NCBI GenBank assembly: GCA_937893485.1
Contig: CALBJL010000095.1
Location: 1 to 41,708 of the forward strand
Reading direction: 5' to 3'
Length of the DNA stretch: 41,708 nt
Source: an uncultured bacterium
Lineage (GTDB): Bacteria; Bacillota; Clostridia; Lachnospirales; Lachnospiraceae
A model generated the notes under the pieces. It was not told where the DNA came from, searched no databases, and worked only from the letters and a program-made list of their open reading frames with translations. The position numbers and the translations under genes are program-made. This document shows positions 32,154 to 41,708 of this stretch, piece by piece (position 1 is the first letter of the stretch; every line of letters starts with the position of its first letter).

Positions 32154-33299
32154 TCAATCGACCTTTTTTGCTATAATAAACATTCGTCCCTCTTCAGTAT
32201 AGCTACTACATGTAGATAAAGTCAACAGTTGATCGCCATATTTGGCATCTAATGTTCCTTTTTTCAGCGCGTCCAGCTGCATCACATTCACACTGAACGC
32301 ATCAAACTCCGCTTCGTTCTTCGCATTCAGAAAATTATAATACCGGAAGGTGTATTCATCCTGATAACTCGCTTCCGATAAAAACGCATCAATCACCTCA
32401 TAGGTGCCATGCTCATAGATCGTATCAAACCGGACTTTTTTATGCTGCTCCAGATAGCCTTTTTCCAGATATTTTTTGAGCGAGCCGAACATCGCGCCGT
32501 TTTTCATATTGTGTCCGTAGATAATGATATTCGTATCCCGATCCACAAAATCATTGCGGTAGTCCATGAACAGCGAGCCGTTTTTATCCTTTTTCTTTGC
32601 AAAGCTGTGCGTCAGATAAAACTGGCTGTCCTGCTCTGTATCAGACTGGAGCACCGGATAATTGATCACCGTACCGTCGATCTCCAGCCAGCCGACCAGA
32701 TCGGAATTCTCCGCATAAATCTGCTCGTATTCCGGAAGGATCTTCAACTGCTTTGTCTCGGTCTGATCCTTTGTCTCAGTCTGTTCCTCAGCCGGAGTCT
32801 CCTCCTGTGCAGGCGTATCTTCCTGCGCCTCCTCGGAAAAATCTTCTTCCTCAATATAATGTCCGGTCATATTCTGCATATCCTGCAAACGCTTCATTTC
32901 CTGCGCAGACTGTTCATCCAGATAATCCGCATAGGCAAAATAGCCAAAGCACGCAGCCGCCGCACAGACACATATGACACCTGCTATACGGTATTTACGC
33001 GCCCGTTTGGTATTTTTCTTCTTCAGATTCTCCTGCGCCTTTTTCTCCTCTGCCAGCGCCATCGACTGATTGGCTACAATATCCGACAGATACATGAAAA
33101 AATTGATGCCGACCTTACTGTGAAAAATGATCTCTTTATTCCTGATTCTTGTATAGAGACGGGCGGCGACATCAACATCGTTGATGTCCACCTCCTCTGT
33201 GATCAGGTCGATCTTCTTGAGATCTTCCTGTGCCTCTAAATATTCCTCATATGTATCAAATTCATAGTCGCCCAGTCTGTATTTCTTTTTCTGCATCAT
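32154..33299 (-). CDS. srtB: Class B sortase with a long cytosolic N-terminal region
   Basis: A membrane transpeptidase that attaches secreted proteins to peptidoglycan. In this 381-residue protein a single membrane segment lies at about 104-123, so about 100 charged residues face the cytosol; most sortases have under 20 there. An acidic Glu/Thr/Gln-rich linker (about 145-185) leads to the catalytic domain. That domain has WLEIDGTVINYPVLQ, the IIIYGHNM histidine near 262, and LSTCSSYTEEGRMFIIAKK with C364 and R372. The ribosome site is weak (GGTGAT), so coupling to the giant gene 41 bp upstream is likely. Its target is probably the downstream TPKTG protein. Confidence 0.95.
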   Translation of the reverse strand: MMQKKKYRLGDYEFDTYEEYLEAQEDLKKIDLITEEVDINDVDVAARLYTRIRNKEIIFHSKVGINFFMYLSDIVANQSMALAEEKKAQENLKKKNTKRARKYRIAGVICVCAAAACFGYFAYADYLDEQSAQEMKRLQDMQNMTGHYIEEEDFSEEAQEDTPAQEETPAEEQTETKDQTETKQLKILPEYEQIYAENSDLVGWLEIDGTVINYPVLQSDTEQDSQFYLTHSFAKKKDKNGSLFMDYRNDFVDRDTNIIIYGHNMKNGAMFGSLKKYLEKGYLEQHKKVRFDTIYEHGTYEVIDAFLSEASYQDEYTFRYYNFLNAKNEAEFDAFSVNVMQLDALKKGTLDAKYGDQLLTLSTCSSYTEEGRMFIIAKKVD

Positions 33300-33339
33300 A
33301 CCATATCACCGGATCCGGCGGTTATTTCGTGATTGCTCA

Positions 33340-36300
33340 TTATTTCACTGTTGCACTCTTGATGGTGTTGTAGCTGCTGTAAGTCTTTACTCCGTTTACA
33401 GTACGGTACGCACGGATCGTATAGAAATACTTCTCACCGCTTGCCAGACCGGCATCCACATATTTGCGGGCAGATGACTTGGAAACGGTCTTTAACTTCG
33501 TATAAATACCGTTCTTCTCGGTGCTGTAGTAAATCTCATAGCCGCTTGCCTTTGCCACCTTCGTCCATGTCAGTGTTACCTTTCCACGGGATACAGAGCG
33601 CGCCTTCAACGTCGGTGTATTGAGCATCGTCTGCGCAGATACTGCCGTTGAGAAGCTGCCGTATGAAACAGATCCGTCCTCATTCTCCACATAAGAGCGT
33701 ACTTTATATCTGTAAGTCGTACATGAGGACAGTCTCTTAACCGTGTAGCTGTTATTAGTGGTCGTACCGATCACGCGGTTGTTTGCGTTACAGATCTGAT
33801 AACCGTCTGCATAATCCTGATCACTCCATGACAGACGCATGCTGTTGTTCTTGATCTTGCTCACACGCAGACCGCTGACTGCCGCCGATGTGATCTTGAA
33901 AGAGATCACCTTGCTGCCGGTGTAGTTTCTGCCAAGTGCTGTCACTGTAATAGAAGCAGTACCCGGATTCATGTTATTGCTGTAGGTAATCGTATAATCT
34001 GTACCGGCTGTCAATGCCTTTCCGGTAGACGCATCCGTCAATGTAACGGCAGGCGTATAGGTATTACCGGTGTACTGATAATTATTCACCGCTGTGGTGA
34101 TACAGTTCTCGATATTCTTCGCCTCGATCACATAATTGATCGTCTTGGTTCCGGAGAAGCTGCCAATACCGGTTACGGTCATGGTCGCTGTACCTACATT
34201 TGTATTGTTGCTGTAGGTCACGGTATAATCCGTTCCGCGGTTCAGCATTCTGCCATTCATCGTAACGATAACATCCGGTGTAATCGCATTACCTGTGTAG
34301 GTATAAGAAGACGCATAACCTGTGATCTCCATACCGGTCGCGGTATTGCTGATGTTAAAGTAACCGGTCGCCGTACCAAGATAATAAGAATCCGCGGTCG
34401 CTGTCGCAATGACTGTCGCCCTGCCTACATTTGTGTTATTTGCATAAGTCAGCGTGTAATCGCTGCCCTGAGTCAACAGGTTTCCACCACATGTGACAGT
34501 CACATACGGAGTCACCTGATATCCGGTGTAGTTCTGATCTGCGATCGCACCCACTGTACCATAGCTGGACAGATTTGCCTTGATCGTGTAGTTTTTGATG
34601 ATTGTTCCCGTATAATTGTTGCCTCTGCCGGTGATCATCAATGTCGCTACACCCGGACGAACATTGTTGCTGGCTGTGATGATGAACTCACTCGTGCTCG
34701 CACCGTTGATGCTGACCGTCGGAATCCGCTCATAGCCATTGTACATCATGCAGTTATAGGTACTGTTGTCATAACCTAAGATAATATCACTCGCTGCGAT
34801 CGTCGTCGTTCCGTTTGTGATACTTCCGGTTCCTTCGCTCGTACCATCCCATGTGTTGTTTCCGCTTGTATCGCTGCTGACAATGTTGAAATATGCCGCG
34901 CGGCTGCCGGTATAGTTGCCCTTTCCTGCTACGACGATCGATGCCTTTCCTGCGGAAATGTTATTCGTGTAGGAAATATCAAAATCTGTACCATTTACCA
35001 GCTTGACAGATCTTCTCTGCGGATCAGTCGGATCATTCTTTACCGGAAGATCCGTATCCTCTACGGTAATACCCTTCGGCTCGATCGGCTGTCCGGTATA
35101 GTAGTAGGTTCCGTCATATCCGGATACGAGAATATACGAAGGCGCAATGCTTCTCGGGTTGATCGTATATGCACAACTGTTCTGTTCGCTCGTCTTTGCG
35201 TAAGTTCCCTTGGAAGGTACGCCGACGATTGCGACATAATAAGTTGCTGCATCAATGATCTGATCCCTCGTCACCAGATTGGATTTCTCGAATCCGTTCT
35301 TATAGTAAGCGATGTCATAACGTTTTTCGCCATTCTCATCAGTAAGATCTATCGCAGAAGATCCTTTTTCTACCGTAATGGAGCTCTCCTCCGGTGCCTG
35401 CTCCAGACCATTGTAGGTCGTGGATACAGAACTTCTGCCATTCACTAATGTGTATGCCTTACTGATGTCCTCACCGATATAATAGGTAAACTGCCGTGTA
35501 CCGGTGTAGTTGTCATGTCCGGTAATCGTCATTGTAACAAGACCCGCATTGGTCTGTGTATTTCTATCATCGTTGTCATCATCATATCCGATGCTGTAAT
35601 CGGCTGTCGCATCATCACCCGCTACCAGATCTGTATTTCTGCTTCTGTCGTAGATGCTGAGCTCCGGATGAATCGTAGCCTTTGTCCAGTCATAAGACAC
35701 ATCATTCTGGAACGCATTACCGTCCTTATCCAGATAATCAATATCATCCCCGGTAATGTCCTTCGGCTGGATCATGAAATCAACGGTTCTCGTTCCGTCG
35801 AAGCTGCCGACTCCGGTAATTGTAACCGTTGCCTTTCCGGCATTCACGTTATTGGCATATGTTAACTGGTATGCCGGATCTGTGTCGTTCGGTCCATTTA
35901 AGATCTTGTCATTATAAGCCACACGAATACTCGGCTCATGTGCATTTCCATTATAAATACAGGTCGGAACGCCATTAAGTACCGGGCAGGCAGGCGAATC
36001 CACAAATGTGACTGTCAGACCGTCCGTTACCTCTCTGGTAACGATCTCATACTGGATATCACGATACGGATTGATGGTGCTCGCATAGTTTCCAAGTCCC
36101 TCAATTCGTACATAGTATGTTCCGATCGCAACAAACGGCGTATCCTGCAATGCCGTCTTTGTCTGGTCAAGATACTGTACAATGCGGTAATCCGTGCCTT
36201 CCGTCAATGCCCGGATGCGACCTGTCACCTGATTGACAGTCAACTTCGGTGCAATCGCATCTCCGGTATAGATCAATGTCTCAGCACTTGCATTGATATC

Positions 36301-39300
36301 TGTCTGAGAGCTGATCGGCATCGGCTGGATATTGAACTCTCTTTCAGCCGTTCCGCTAAAGTTGCCCTTTGCATTGATAATAACACGTGCCGCTCTGCCG
36401 TCCACGATATCAGCATTGACAGCATCCTTAAAGATCAATGAATAATCTGCATCTGTCAATGTATAGCTGCCGTAGGTCAGCTTCAACCCGATGTCCGTAG
36501 CATTCATTTCATTGCCGGTATAGACAGGCTGCGGGTTTGTAAGCTGGATCACCACATCATCCAGCGAAATCTGTGCCAATGTGTAGTTCACCGCACGGCT
36601 GGTGCCTAATAAAATGCCCTTGAACGTCGCATTATCCGGTTCACCGATCACGAGTTTGGCATTTCCGGCAGCCTGATAGCCGCTGTAAGTGAGACTGTAC
36701 AATTCAGTCGCCAATTCACTGAGCGAGTTATCTGCATGCTTGTAGAACAGTTTTACAGCCGGTTTATTCCGCTCTGTGTCAATCTGGTATACATATTCCG
36801 GACTGCCACCGTCATAATCTTTCCAACTGCCGTCCTGTTTCTGCAATGAAACTACCAGTTCACTAAGTGCACACGTAATCTTAAAGTTACGCGTAATCGT
36901 TCCGCTATAGGTATTGACACCTGTGATCGTAGCTGTTGCCAGACCGACACCGGTATTGTCTGAAAATGTCACTGTATAATCCCAGTTTGAAGGAATCGTC
37001 TCCCCTACACCGATGTATCCACCAGTCAATATCTTGTTGCCTGCTTTTACCTGTACCTTCACCGCTCCGGGTGTTACTGTCACACCCTTCCACGGAACAG
37101 CATTGTTATCACCGATCTCTACCGTTGTGAGTTCTTCTGTCAGCTCACCTGTGACATTGACATCAAAACTCCTTTTTCCGGTGTAATAGTTATCATGATT
37201 ACCGGAAACGGTTAACGTCAGTTTGCCGATCTTCGGTGTATATCCGTTCGGTACAGTTACCGTATAGCAATCTGTCGGTATACTTGCACCGTCATCCGGC
37301 CAGATACTCTTAAACGTTACCAGTTGAGATAATGTTCCGGCACTGATCGCCTCTTTTAATGTCTCAACAGAAATAGTTCCACCCGGTCTGAGTACACTCG
37401 CCTCATTTCCCTCGGAATCTTTCAGAAACTCTGCTGTCGTAATATCTGTAAATAACGGCACATCATAGGTGACTTCTCCGTTAAAGCCGCCAACACCTTC
37501 AATCACCATCGTACTCCCTTTACCCGATTTCTTCGTCGGTATAAAGGATTTCACATTATAATCTTCTCCTAAGATCAGATTATAAGTCGTGCCATCGGTG
37601 CGCTGATATTTCAGTGTAAACTTGCTCGGTGTTGACACAGTCGTAGTCGGGCTGACGATCAGCTCGTCATAATCCCATTCAGATACATATGTCTCCTTTG
37701 CCTGCGGTGTTGCATCACCTGTCGGTCGTTTTAAAGTTGTCTGCGTGACAGTACATGTTTCTACACGGGTAGTTCCGGCAAAGTTATTTAATCCGGTAAT
37801 CGTGTATACATAAGTATCATTCCAACCCACACCACTGTTTTTCCGCGTCACATTGACCTGATAATCGGCATCTGTATATAACGCTGCATCCTTTAATGTT
37901 ACCGATCCATTTAGCTTCAAGGTCAATTCCGGCACACCATCTGCGTAGGTCGCCCCTGAGGTAAAATACGCAATGATCTCATCGCTATTGATTCCCAGCG
38001 CATCAATATAAAACGTTGTACCAATCTCACCGGTAAAATTGCCCTTACCTGTGACTGTGATCGTATGCGGTCCCTTTCCGATACAGTCATCACCATAAGA
38101 TATCGTATAATCAACATCCCGCTCTAAGATAGCCGCTGCACTTGCGGTTGTGGTGTTTTTATCAGTCTTTTTCACTTCTTCCAGCGGGGTAATCCGCTTA
38201 TTTGTAAATTTGTAATGAACATATTGCGTTGCGTCTATGCTGTCTTTATTCGGATCGTTTGAAAGGTCTACCCGATACCCCGTCCTTGGCAAGGAAATGT
38301 CCATACGTTCAATGGTGTACTGCACACGATTGGTCGTCGTACCATAATAACCATTTTTCGTATTACCTACCGCACGAACATAGACTGTACCTGCATAGAT
38401 ATTCTCATAGCCAATCGGTACATCGTCACTATCATTTCGTGAAAATTCAAGGTCGAACTTCGCATCAGCACCAGGCGTATATTTAATCTGTGACTGATTG
38501 CCTACTTTTATCCTAATAGTAGGCACTTTTTCGGTACCGTCGTAGGTCAACGTTCCACCTGCTTTGAAAATCGTAGCACCCGAAATATCCATACCACAAA
38601 GCACCTCTACATCGGTCGTACCTTCATAATTGTTCAGACCTTCAATCGTTACGACATACTTACCTGCACGTTCAAGCTGATTCAGATCACTGACAACAGG
38701 TGTATAATCATCCTCTGTCTCATAGATAACCTTCGTTATCTTATAATCAGTGTTCTCCTCCAGTTCTTTCTTTACAACATTGACACCCTCATCCTTAACA
38801 TTGAATGTCACTGCATAATTAGGTGCTGATCCTGTTACTGACGGAGTGATCTTTACATTCGCATTGCTGATCTTTCGTTTAGAAATATCAAAATACAGTG
38901 TCTTTTGACCAGTAAAATATCCTTCTCCTTTAACAATCGCACTCGCGGATACGGTTGTTGTCGGAGCAGTATTATCCTCATAACGCACCGTATAGTCTCT
39001 TCCCTCAAGCATCTCCATTGATCCACAGACCACTTCCGGCTTTGTAACACCACCCTGCCACTCGACCGGAGAGCCCTCTCGCAGATAGAAGCTTGCTCCG
39101 ATATCTTGAGTGATATCTCTTCGAATAATACTATAATCGACCGTTTTCGAACCGGTAATATTATCATTCCTTGATACGATCATCATCTGATAATCTCCCG
39201 GCTCAGTCGGCGCAATCGTACCCAAATCCTTACCAGCCTGTGTCTGATATTTTGTAACCGTGTAATCACTGCTCTTTAATTCATACTCTTTGATCTTTAA

Positions 39301-41226
39301 CTGCGGACTGATCGGCTTTCCTGTATAGCTATACTTACTAGGATCACTATTAACTCCATCACCGATACATTCTGCATCACTAAGTGACAGTGCATTGATC
39401 GTAAATCCTAAGGACAGGTTTCCTGTAAACGGGCTATTCGATGTTGCTGACACGGTCAACGTCGCGCCACCGGCATTCGTATTATTACTCCATGTGGCAT
39501 TGTAATAACTTGACTTTATCTCTACATCATGATATGTGAACGTGTATTCAGGAGTGATGGCAGATCCTATATAATCATAAGATGATCCCCGTTTCCACGC
39601 CAATTTAAAATATTGAGCCTCTGTAGAACCTGTCATGGCTACTTTGGCTATACTATAATCCCAGTTTGCCGATTCACCTTTGTATGTAGAGATTCCGTTT
39701 ATAACAATCCGCTTTTCACCCACGGATGCCATATTGGAATCCTTATAATCAGCAGCTTGAGTCCAGCTATTACCATTTTTATACCAGTACTCTACTGTAT
39801 AGTTCACGCCCAGCTCCAAAGGATTCCCTGAAATATCCTCTACTTCTAATTCCTCTATGTTTCTTCCGGTTTCTCCAATATACTTCAGTTCCGTTAAATC
39901 TGCTGTGGCACCCTCAAACCGGATCTTTTTTATTACCAGACTACTATAAACATAATAGGCTACAACTTTTTCATCCCCATAATTGGTGGACGGCTTCATT
40001 TTAATATGTAAATTATATCGACCTGCCTTATTAGGAATAACGGTGTTGCCCTGGCTATTTGTACAATACAGCTCATAGTCCGTATCTTTTTTCTTTTCCT
40101 TTCCGTCTACAACTACAAGTAAATCTGCCGGATATACCGCATCGCTTCCACTTAACGGCACACGATACATGCCACTGCTGGTATCGCTGGATAATTCTAC
40201 TGTCGAATTATCATCCAGATTCGTCGCCGTAACCACAAAAGTCGTGGCAGTTTTCAAGCCAACACTAAATGAACCGGTAAACTTTCCGGTATATAAAACA
40301 CCATTTATCTCAACTGTAGAATCCTCTCCAGAAACTGGCGTAACTGTAACTGTATAGCTGCCAGCTTCTTTTACGCTCTGGCTTGCAGATCCATTAAATA
40401 ATACCGCTAATCCTCCATCATTCTTGGAAAGAGAATTAGAAACAAGCTGATCGTCTTTATCCTGCACACTAAATGTCACTGAAGATGATAAATCTTTATC
40501 CTGGTAAGTAAATGACGTTTGATTTAATTTCATATATGAATTCAAATCATATGCCACATCATATGTAACGGTCTCGCTTTTTGAATTGGAAAAGTTTTCG
40601 CTGTCTGTGACCGTAACTGTGCAAGTCTTACCCTCTCCTACTTCTGTGATTGGAGTCACACTATACTGATCCTCGCTCAATGATATGGTTACTCCAGATG
40701 ATTGTAAACGTGCATTCACAGAAACAAAGGTAGGTACCGTATTGCTTCCGGCATACTTTAATACGGCTGTTTCTCCTGATATTGCCCCGGTATTGACTGT
40801 AAGTTTCGCTATGGTAGCCGGATCAATCGTAAATTTAATCTGATTACTCTCTTGTGTCTTATCTACCGTGTATTTACTACCGCTCGAAGGTACCAATACG
40901 CCGTAAAAACTTCCTTTATTTGTAGTATCTCCCGTGCAGTCCAGCTTTGTGGCGAACTGACCGGTTACATCCTTACCGTTTTGATCTAGAACCTCAGTAA
41001 CCTCAGGCGCATACGCGCTTCCCTTATATGTCAAGGTTGTCGAGCCTGATACTTTTACTCTCAGTGTCTCACTGCCCCCTGTACTATTGTATCCCGCGGT
41101 TATTTCATAATAATCCCCATTCTGCGACGCAGCCGCCTTTGCCCTTGGCACGACCTGCACCGCTCCGATCACCATGCAGACACACAGTACCACCGATAAT
41201 AATTTTTTCTTGACATCCTTGTACAT
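33340..41226 (-). CDS. Giant secreted Ig-repeat protein (about 2,628 residues) with two C-terminal FN3 domains
   Basis: A signal peptide MYKDVKKKLLSVVLCVCMVIG...AKA (about 1-31) is followed by about 25 YTG-type Ig-like repeats of 70-110 residues. The N-terminal ones are degenerate; the last ones are canonical, with YTGNAITPDVIVTMNG, then DYTVTYSNNTNVGTATMTV, then a GIGSFSGTKTINYVI strand. Two FN3 domains end the protein (about 2450-2628). There is no LPXTG-like motif, S-layer homology or wall-binding domain, although a sortase gene follows. The ATG at 41226 gives the better signal peptide; an ATG at 41238 (M-A-R-V) is possible. Adhesin or scaffold function is inferred. Base composition resembles its neighbours. 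Confidence 0.9.
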   Translation of the reverse strand: MYKDVKKKLLSVVLCVCMVIGAVQVVPRAKAAASQNGDYYEITAGYNSTGGSETLRVKVSGSTTLTYKGSAYAPEVTEVLDQNGKDVTGQFATKLDCTGDTTNKGSFYGVLVPSSGSKYTVDKTQESNQIKFTIDPATIAKLTVNTGAISGETAVLKYAGSNTVPTFVSVNARLQSSGVTISLSEDQYSVTPITEVGEGKTCTVTVTDSENFSNSKSETVTYDVAYDLNSYMKLNQTSFTYQDKDLSSSVTFSVQDKDDQLVSNSLSKNDGGLAVLFNGSASQSVKEAGSYTVTVTPVSGEDSTVEINGVLYTGKFTGSFSVGLKTATTFVVTATNLDDNSTVELSSDTSSGMYRVPLSGSDAVYPADLLVVVDGKEKKKDTDYELYCTNSQGNTVIPNKAGRYNLHIKMKPSTNYGDEKVVAYYVYSSLVIKKIRFEGATADLTELKYIGETGRNIEELEVEDISGNPLELGVNYTVEYWYKNGNSWTQAADYKDSNMASVGEKRIVINGISTYKGESANWDYSIAKVAMTGSTEAQYFKLAWKRGSSYDYIGSAITPEYTFTYHDVEIKSSYYNATWSNNTNAGGATLTVSATSNSPFTGNLSLGFTINALSLSDAECIGDGVNSDPSKYSYTGKPISPQLKIKEYELKSSDYTVTKYQTQAGKDLGTIAPTEPGDYQMMIVSRNDNITGSKTVDYSIIRRDITQDIGASFYLREGSPVEWQGGVTKPEVVCGSMEMLEGRDYTVRYEDNTAPTTTVSASAIVKGEGYFTGQKTLYFDISKRKISNANVKITPSVTGSAPNYAVTFNVKDEGVNVVKKELEENTDYKITKVIYETEDDYTPVVSDLNQLERAGKYVVTIEGLNNYEGTTDVEVLCGMDISGATIFKAGGTLTYDGTEKVPTIRIKVGNQSQIKYTPGADAKFDLEFSRNDSDDVPIGYENIYAGTVYVRAVGNTKNGYYGTTTNRVQYTIERMDISLPRTGYRVDLSNDPNKDSIDATQYVHYKFTNKRITPLEEVKKTDKNTTTASAAAILERDVDYTISYGDDCIGKGPHTITVTGKGNFTGEIGTTFYIDALGINSDEIIAYFTSGATYADGVPELTLKLNGSVTLKDAALYTDADYQVNVTRKNSGVGWNDTYVYTITGLNNFAGTTRVETCTVTQTTLKRPTGDATPQAKETYVSEWDYDELIVSPTTTVSTPSKFTLKYQRTDGTTYNLILGEDYNVKSFIPTKKSGKGSTMVIEGVGGFNGEVTYDVPLFTDITTAEFLKDSEGNEASVLRPGGTISVETLKEAISAGTLSQLVTFKSIWPDDGASIPTDCYTVTVPNGYTPKIGKLTLTVSGNHDNYYTGKRSFDVNVTGELTEELTTVEIGDNNAVPWKGVTVTPGAVKVQVKAGNKILTGGYIGVGETIPSNWDYTVTFSDNTGVGLATATITGVNTYSGTITRNFKITCALSELVVSLQKQDGSWKDYDGGSPEYVYQIDTERNKPAVKLFYKHADNSLSELATELYSLTYSGYQAAGNAKLVIGEPDNATFKGILLGTSRAVNYTLAQISLDDVVIQLTNPQPVYTGNEMNATDIGLKLTYGSYTLTDADYSLIFKDAVNADIVDGRAARVIINAKGNFSGTAEREFNIQPMPISSQTDINASAETLIYTGDAIAPKLTVNQVTGRIRALTEGTDYRIVQYLDQTKTALQDTPFVAIGTYYVRIEGLGNYASTINPYRDIQYEIVTREVTDGLTVTFVDSPACPVLNGVPTCIYNGNAHEPSIRVAYNDKILNGPNDTDPAYQLTYANNVNAGKATVTITGVGSFDGTRTVDFMIQPKDITGDDIDYLDKDGNAFQNDVSYDWTKATIHPELSIYDRSRNTDLVAGDDATADYSIGYDDDNDDRNTQTNAGLVTMTITGHDNYTGTRQFTYYIGEDISKAYTLVNGRSSVSTTYNGLEQAPEESSITVEKGSSAIDLTDENGEKRYDIAYYKNGFEKSNLVTRDQIIDAATYYVAIVGVPSKGTYAKTSEQNSCAYTINPRSIAPSYILVSGYDGTYYYTGQPIEPKGITVEDTDLPVKNDPTDPQRRSVKLVNGTDFDISYTNNISAGKASIVVAGKGNYTGSRAAYFNIVSSDTSGNNTWDGTSEGTGSITNGTTTIAASDIILGYDNSTYNCMMYNGYERIPTVSINGASTSEFIITASNNVRPGVATLMITGRGNNYTGTIIKNYTIKANLSSYGTVGAIADQNYTGYQVTPYVTVTCGGNLLTQGSDYTLTYANNTNVGRATVIATATADSYYLGTATGYFNISNTATGMEITGYASSYTYTGNAITPDVIVTMNGRMLNRGTDYTVTYSNNTNVGTATMTVTGIGSFSGTKTINYVIEAKNIENCITTAVNNYQYTGNTYTPAVTLTDASTGKALTAGTDYTITYSNNMNPGTASITVTALGRNYTGSKVISFKITSAAVSGLRVSKIKNNSMRLSWSDQDYADGYQICNANNRVIGTTTNNSYTVKRLSSCTTYRYKVRSYVENEDGSVSYGSFSTAVSAQTMLNTPTLKARSVSRGKVTLTWTKVAKASGYEIYYSTEKNGIYTKLKTVSKSSARKYVDAGLASGEKYFYTIRAYRTVNGVKTYSSYNTIKSATVK

Positions 41227-41433
41227 AACCCTCGCCATCCTTTCGATTGGTTTGTTCGCATCCGGGCACGCCTTTGCCCGAATCTTTTATTTTCAAAAGA
41301 CTATTGTCTGATAATTTTAAAAATTTGCAGACCCATCCTATATGTGCTTTCATTATATTTCGGCTGTTTTAACAAATTCTTTAGATCCTTCAGCTATTTT
41401 TTCATTGAATTTTTTACAATTCGATCATCACTT
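41227..41433 (-). promoter_or_regulatory. Upstream region of the giant surface-protein gene
   Basis: No gene is seen. On the minus strand a perfect TATAAT lies at 41352-41357 without a good -35 box. Downstream in the leader are a small AGAC/GTCT hairpin followed by TTTT (about 41296-41307) and a 6-bp CGGGCA/TGCCCG hairpin (41263-41280) shortly before the ribosome site. It also contains the 3' flank of the Rpn-type gene. Confidence 0.35.
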
Positions 41434-41708
41434 TTAGAGCAACAACGGTTGCCCTGCCTCTGACATTACTTTCTTGAACTCATCCACAGACATTCCCGCC
41501 TTCTGTGCACCACGCTCGATGGAGTAGTCTCCCTCCTGCACCGACATAAAAATCTCCTGCAAGCGACCCTGCAGGCGCCCCTCTGTTCGTCCCTGTTCAC
41601 GACCTTCTGTTCTGCCTCTCTCCAACCCTTGTTGCCATGCCTGGCTGCTTGCCGCTTCGCGTTCCAGTTCCAGTTGTCGTTCAAATGTGTAATCCAGTTG
41701 CATTACCT
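41434..41708 (-). CDS. Rpn/PD-(D/E)XK transposase-family protein, C-terminal end (5' end cut by window)
   Basis: The visible 90 residues are the charged tail of this family. ERGRTEGREQGRTEGRLQGRL is a run of E-G-R units, followed by a short helical segment ending QKAGMSVDEFKKVMSEA. Such tails follow the nuclease domain of recombination-promoting nuclease (Rpn) proteins, which are common and often decayed in Lachnospiraceae. The frame is open to the window edge, so the nuclease domain, if present, lies outside. It could also be a short remnant. Confidence 0.65.
   Translation of the reverse strand, partial: VMQLDYTFERQLELEREAASSQAWQQGLERGRTEGREQGRTEGRLQGRLQEIFMSVQEGDYSIERGAQKAGMSVDEFKKVMSEAGQPLLL

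Noticed and set aside
41226..41262. A stretch CAAACCAATCGAAAGGATGG resembling part of the c-di-GMP-I (GEMM) riboswitch
   Set aside because: Only one hairpin with a GAAA loop is similar. The conserved GACGCAAAGCC part and second helix are missing, and the start codon falls where they should be.

Overview
The window looks like chromosomal DNA of a gut-type Clostridia, most likely family Lachnospiraceae (inference). The reasons are strong AGGAGG-type ribosome sites, sigma-A promoters, AddAB rather than RecBCD, a clostridial class B sortase, NADP-type glutamate dehydrogenase, and long secreted proteins built from YTG-type Ig-like repeats and fibronectin III domains. No phage, ICE, CRISPR array, rRNA or intact transposase is visible. 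One tRNA is present (Gly, anticodon TCC).

Layout. 1-6406 (+): addB (5' end outside the window) and addA, the double-strand-break helicase-nuclease. 6407-7015: no convincing gene, but a compact 540-bp element with 28-bp terminal inverted repeats, four strong internal hairpins and a 151-nt domain closed by a 27-bp stem. 7016-10343 (-): transglutaminase-like membrane protein, DUF4358-type lipoprotein and MBOAT acyltransferase, probably one operon. 10545-16244 (-): GH25 muramidase with FN3/Big2 domains, murI, a secreted transglutaminase-like protein, a coding-like remnant, then a lone cbiG. 16357-18501 (-): tRNA-Gly with a consensus promoter, a DegV protein, a DUF975 membrane protein and a tiny CxxC protein. 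18530-22393 (-): gltX followed by a secreted CAP/Ig-repeat protein. 22531-22896: a small orphan gene with paired palindromic operator-like sites. 22916-25604 (-): RelQ-type alarmone synthetase, AlkD-type glycosylase and flavodiiron protein, a stress operon. It is divergent from a DUF308/HdeD membrane protein across a perfect 25-bp inverted repeat that contains the -10 boxes of both sides. 26550-27138: two small HTH regulators, convergent and overlapping. 27288-28978 (-): YdcF-type protein and a tandem hemerythrin. 29091-30551 (-): gdhA with its own promoter and terminator. 30670-41226 (-): a surface module of a 2,628-residue Ig-repeat protein, a class B sortase with an unusual cytosolic N-terminal region, and an LRR protein carrying a TPKTG sorting signal. 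41434-41708 (-): the end of an Rpn-family protein.

Common themes are cell-envelope building and remodelling (muramidase, glutamate racemase, two transglutaminase-like proteins, acyltransferase, sortase, large adhesin-like proteins) and oxygen/stress handling (flavodiiron protein, hemerythrin, alarmone synthetase, AlkD). The best candidates for something undescribed are the hairpin-rich element at 6421-7006 and the symmetric divergent promoter at 25637-25691. All family calls are from motif recognition by eye; no database search was run.
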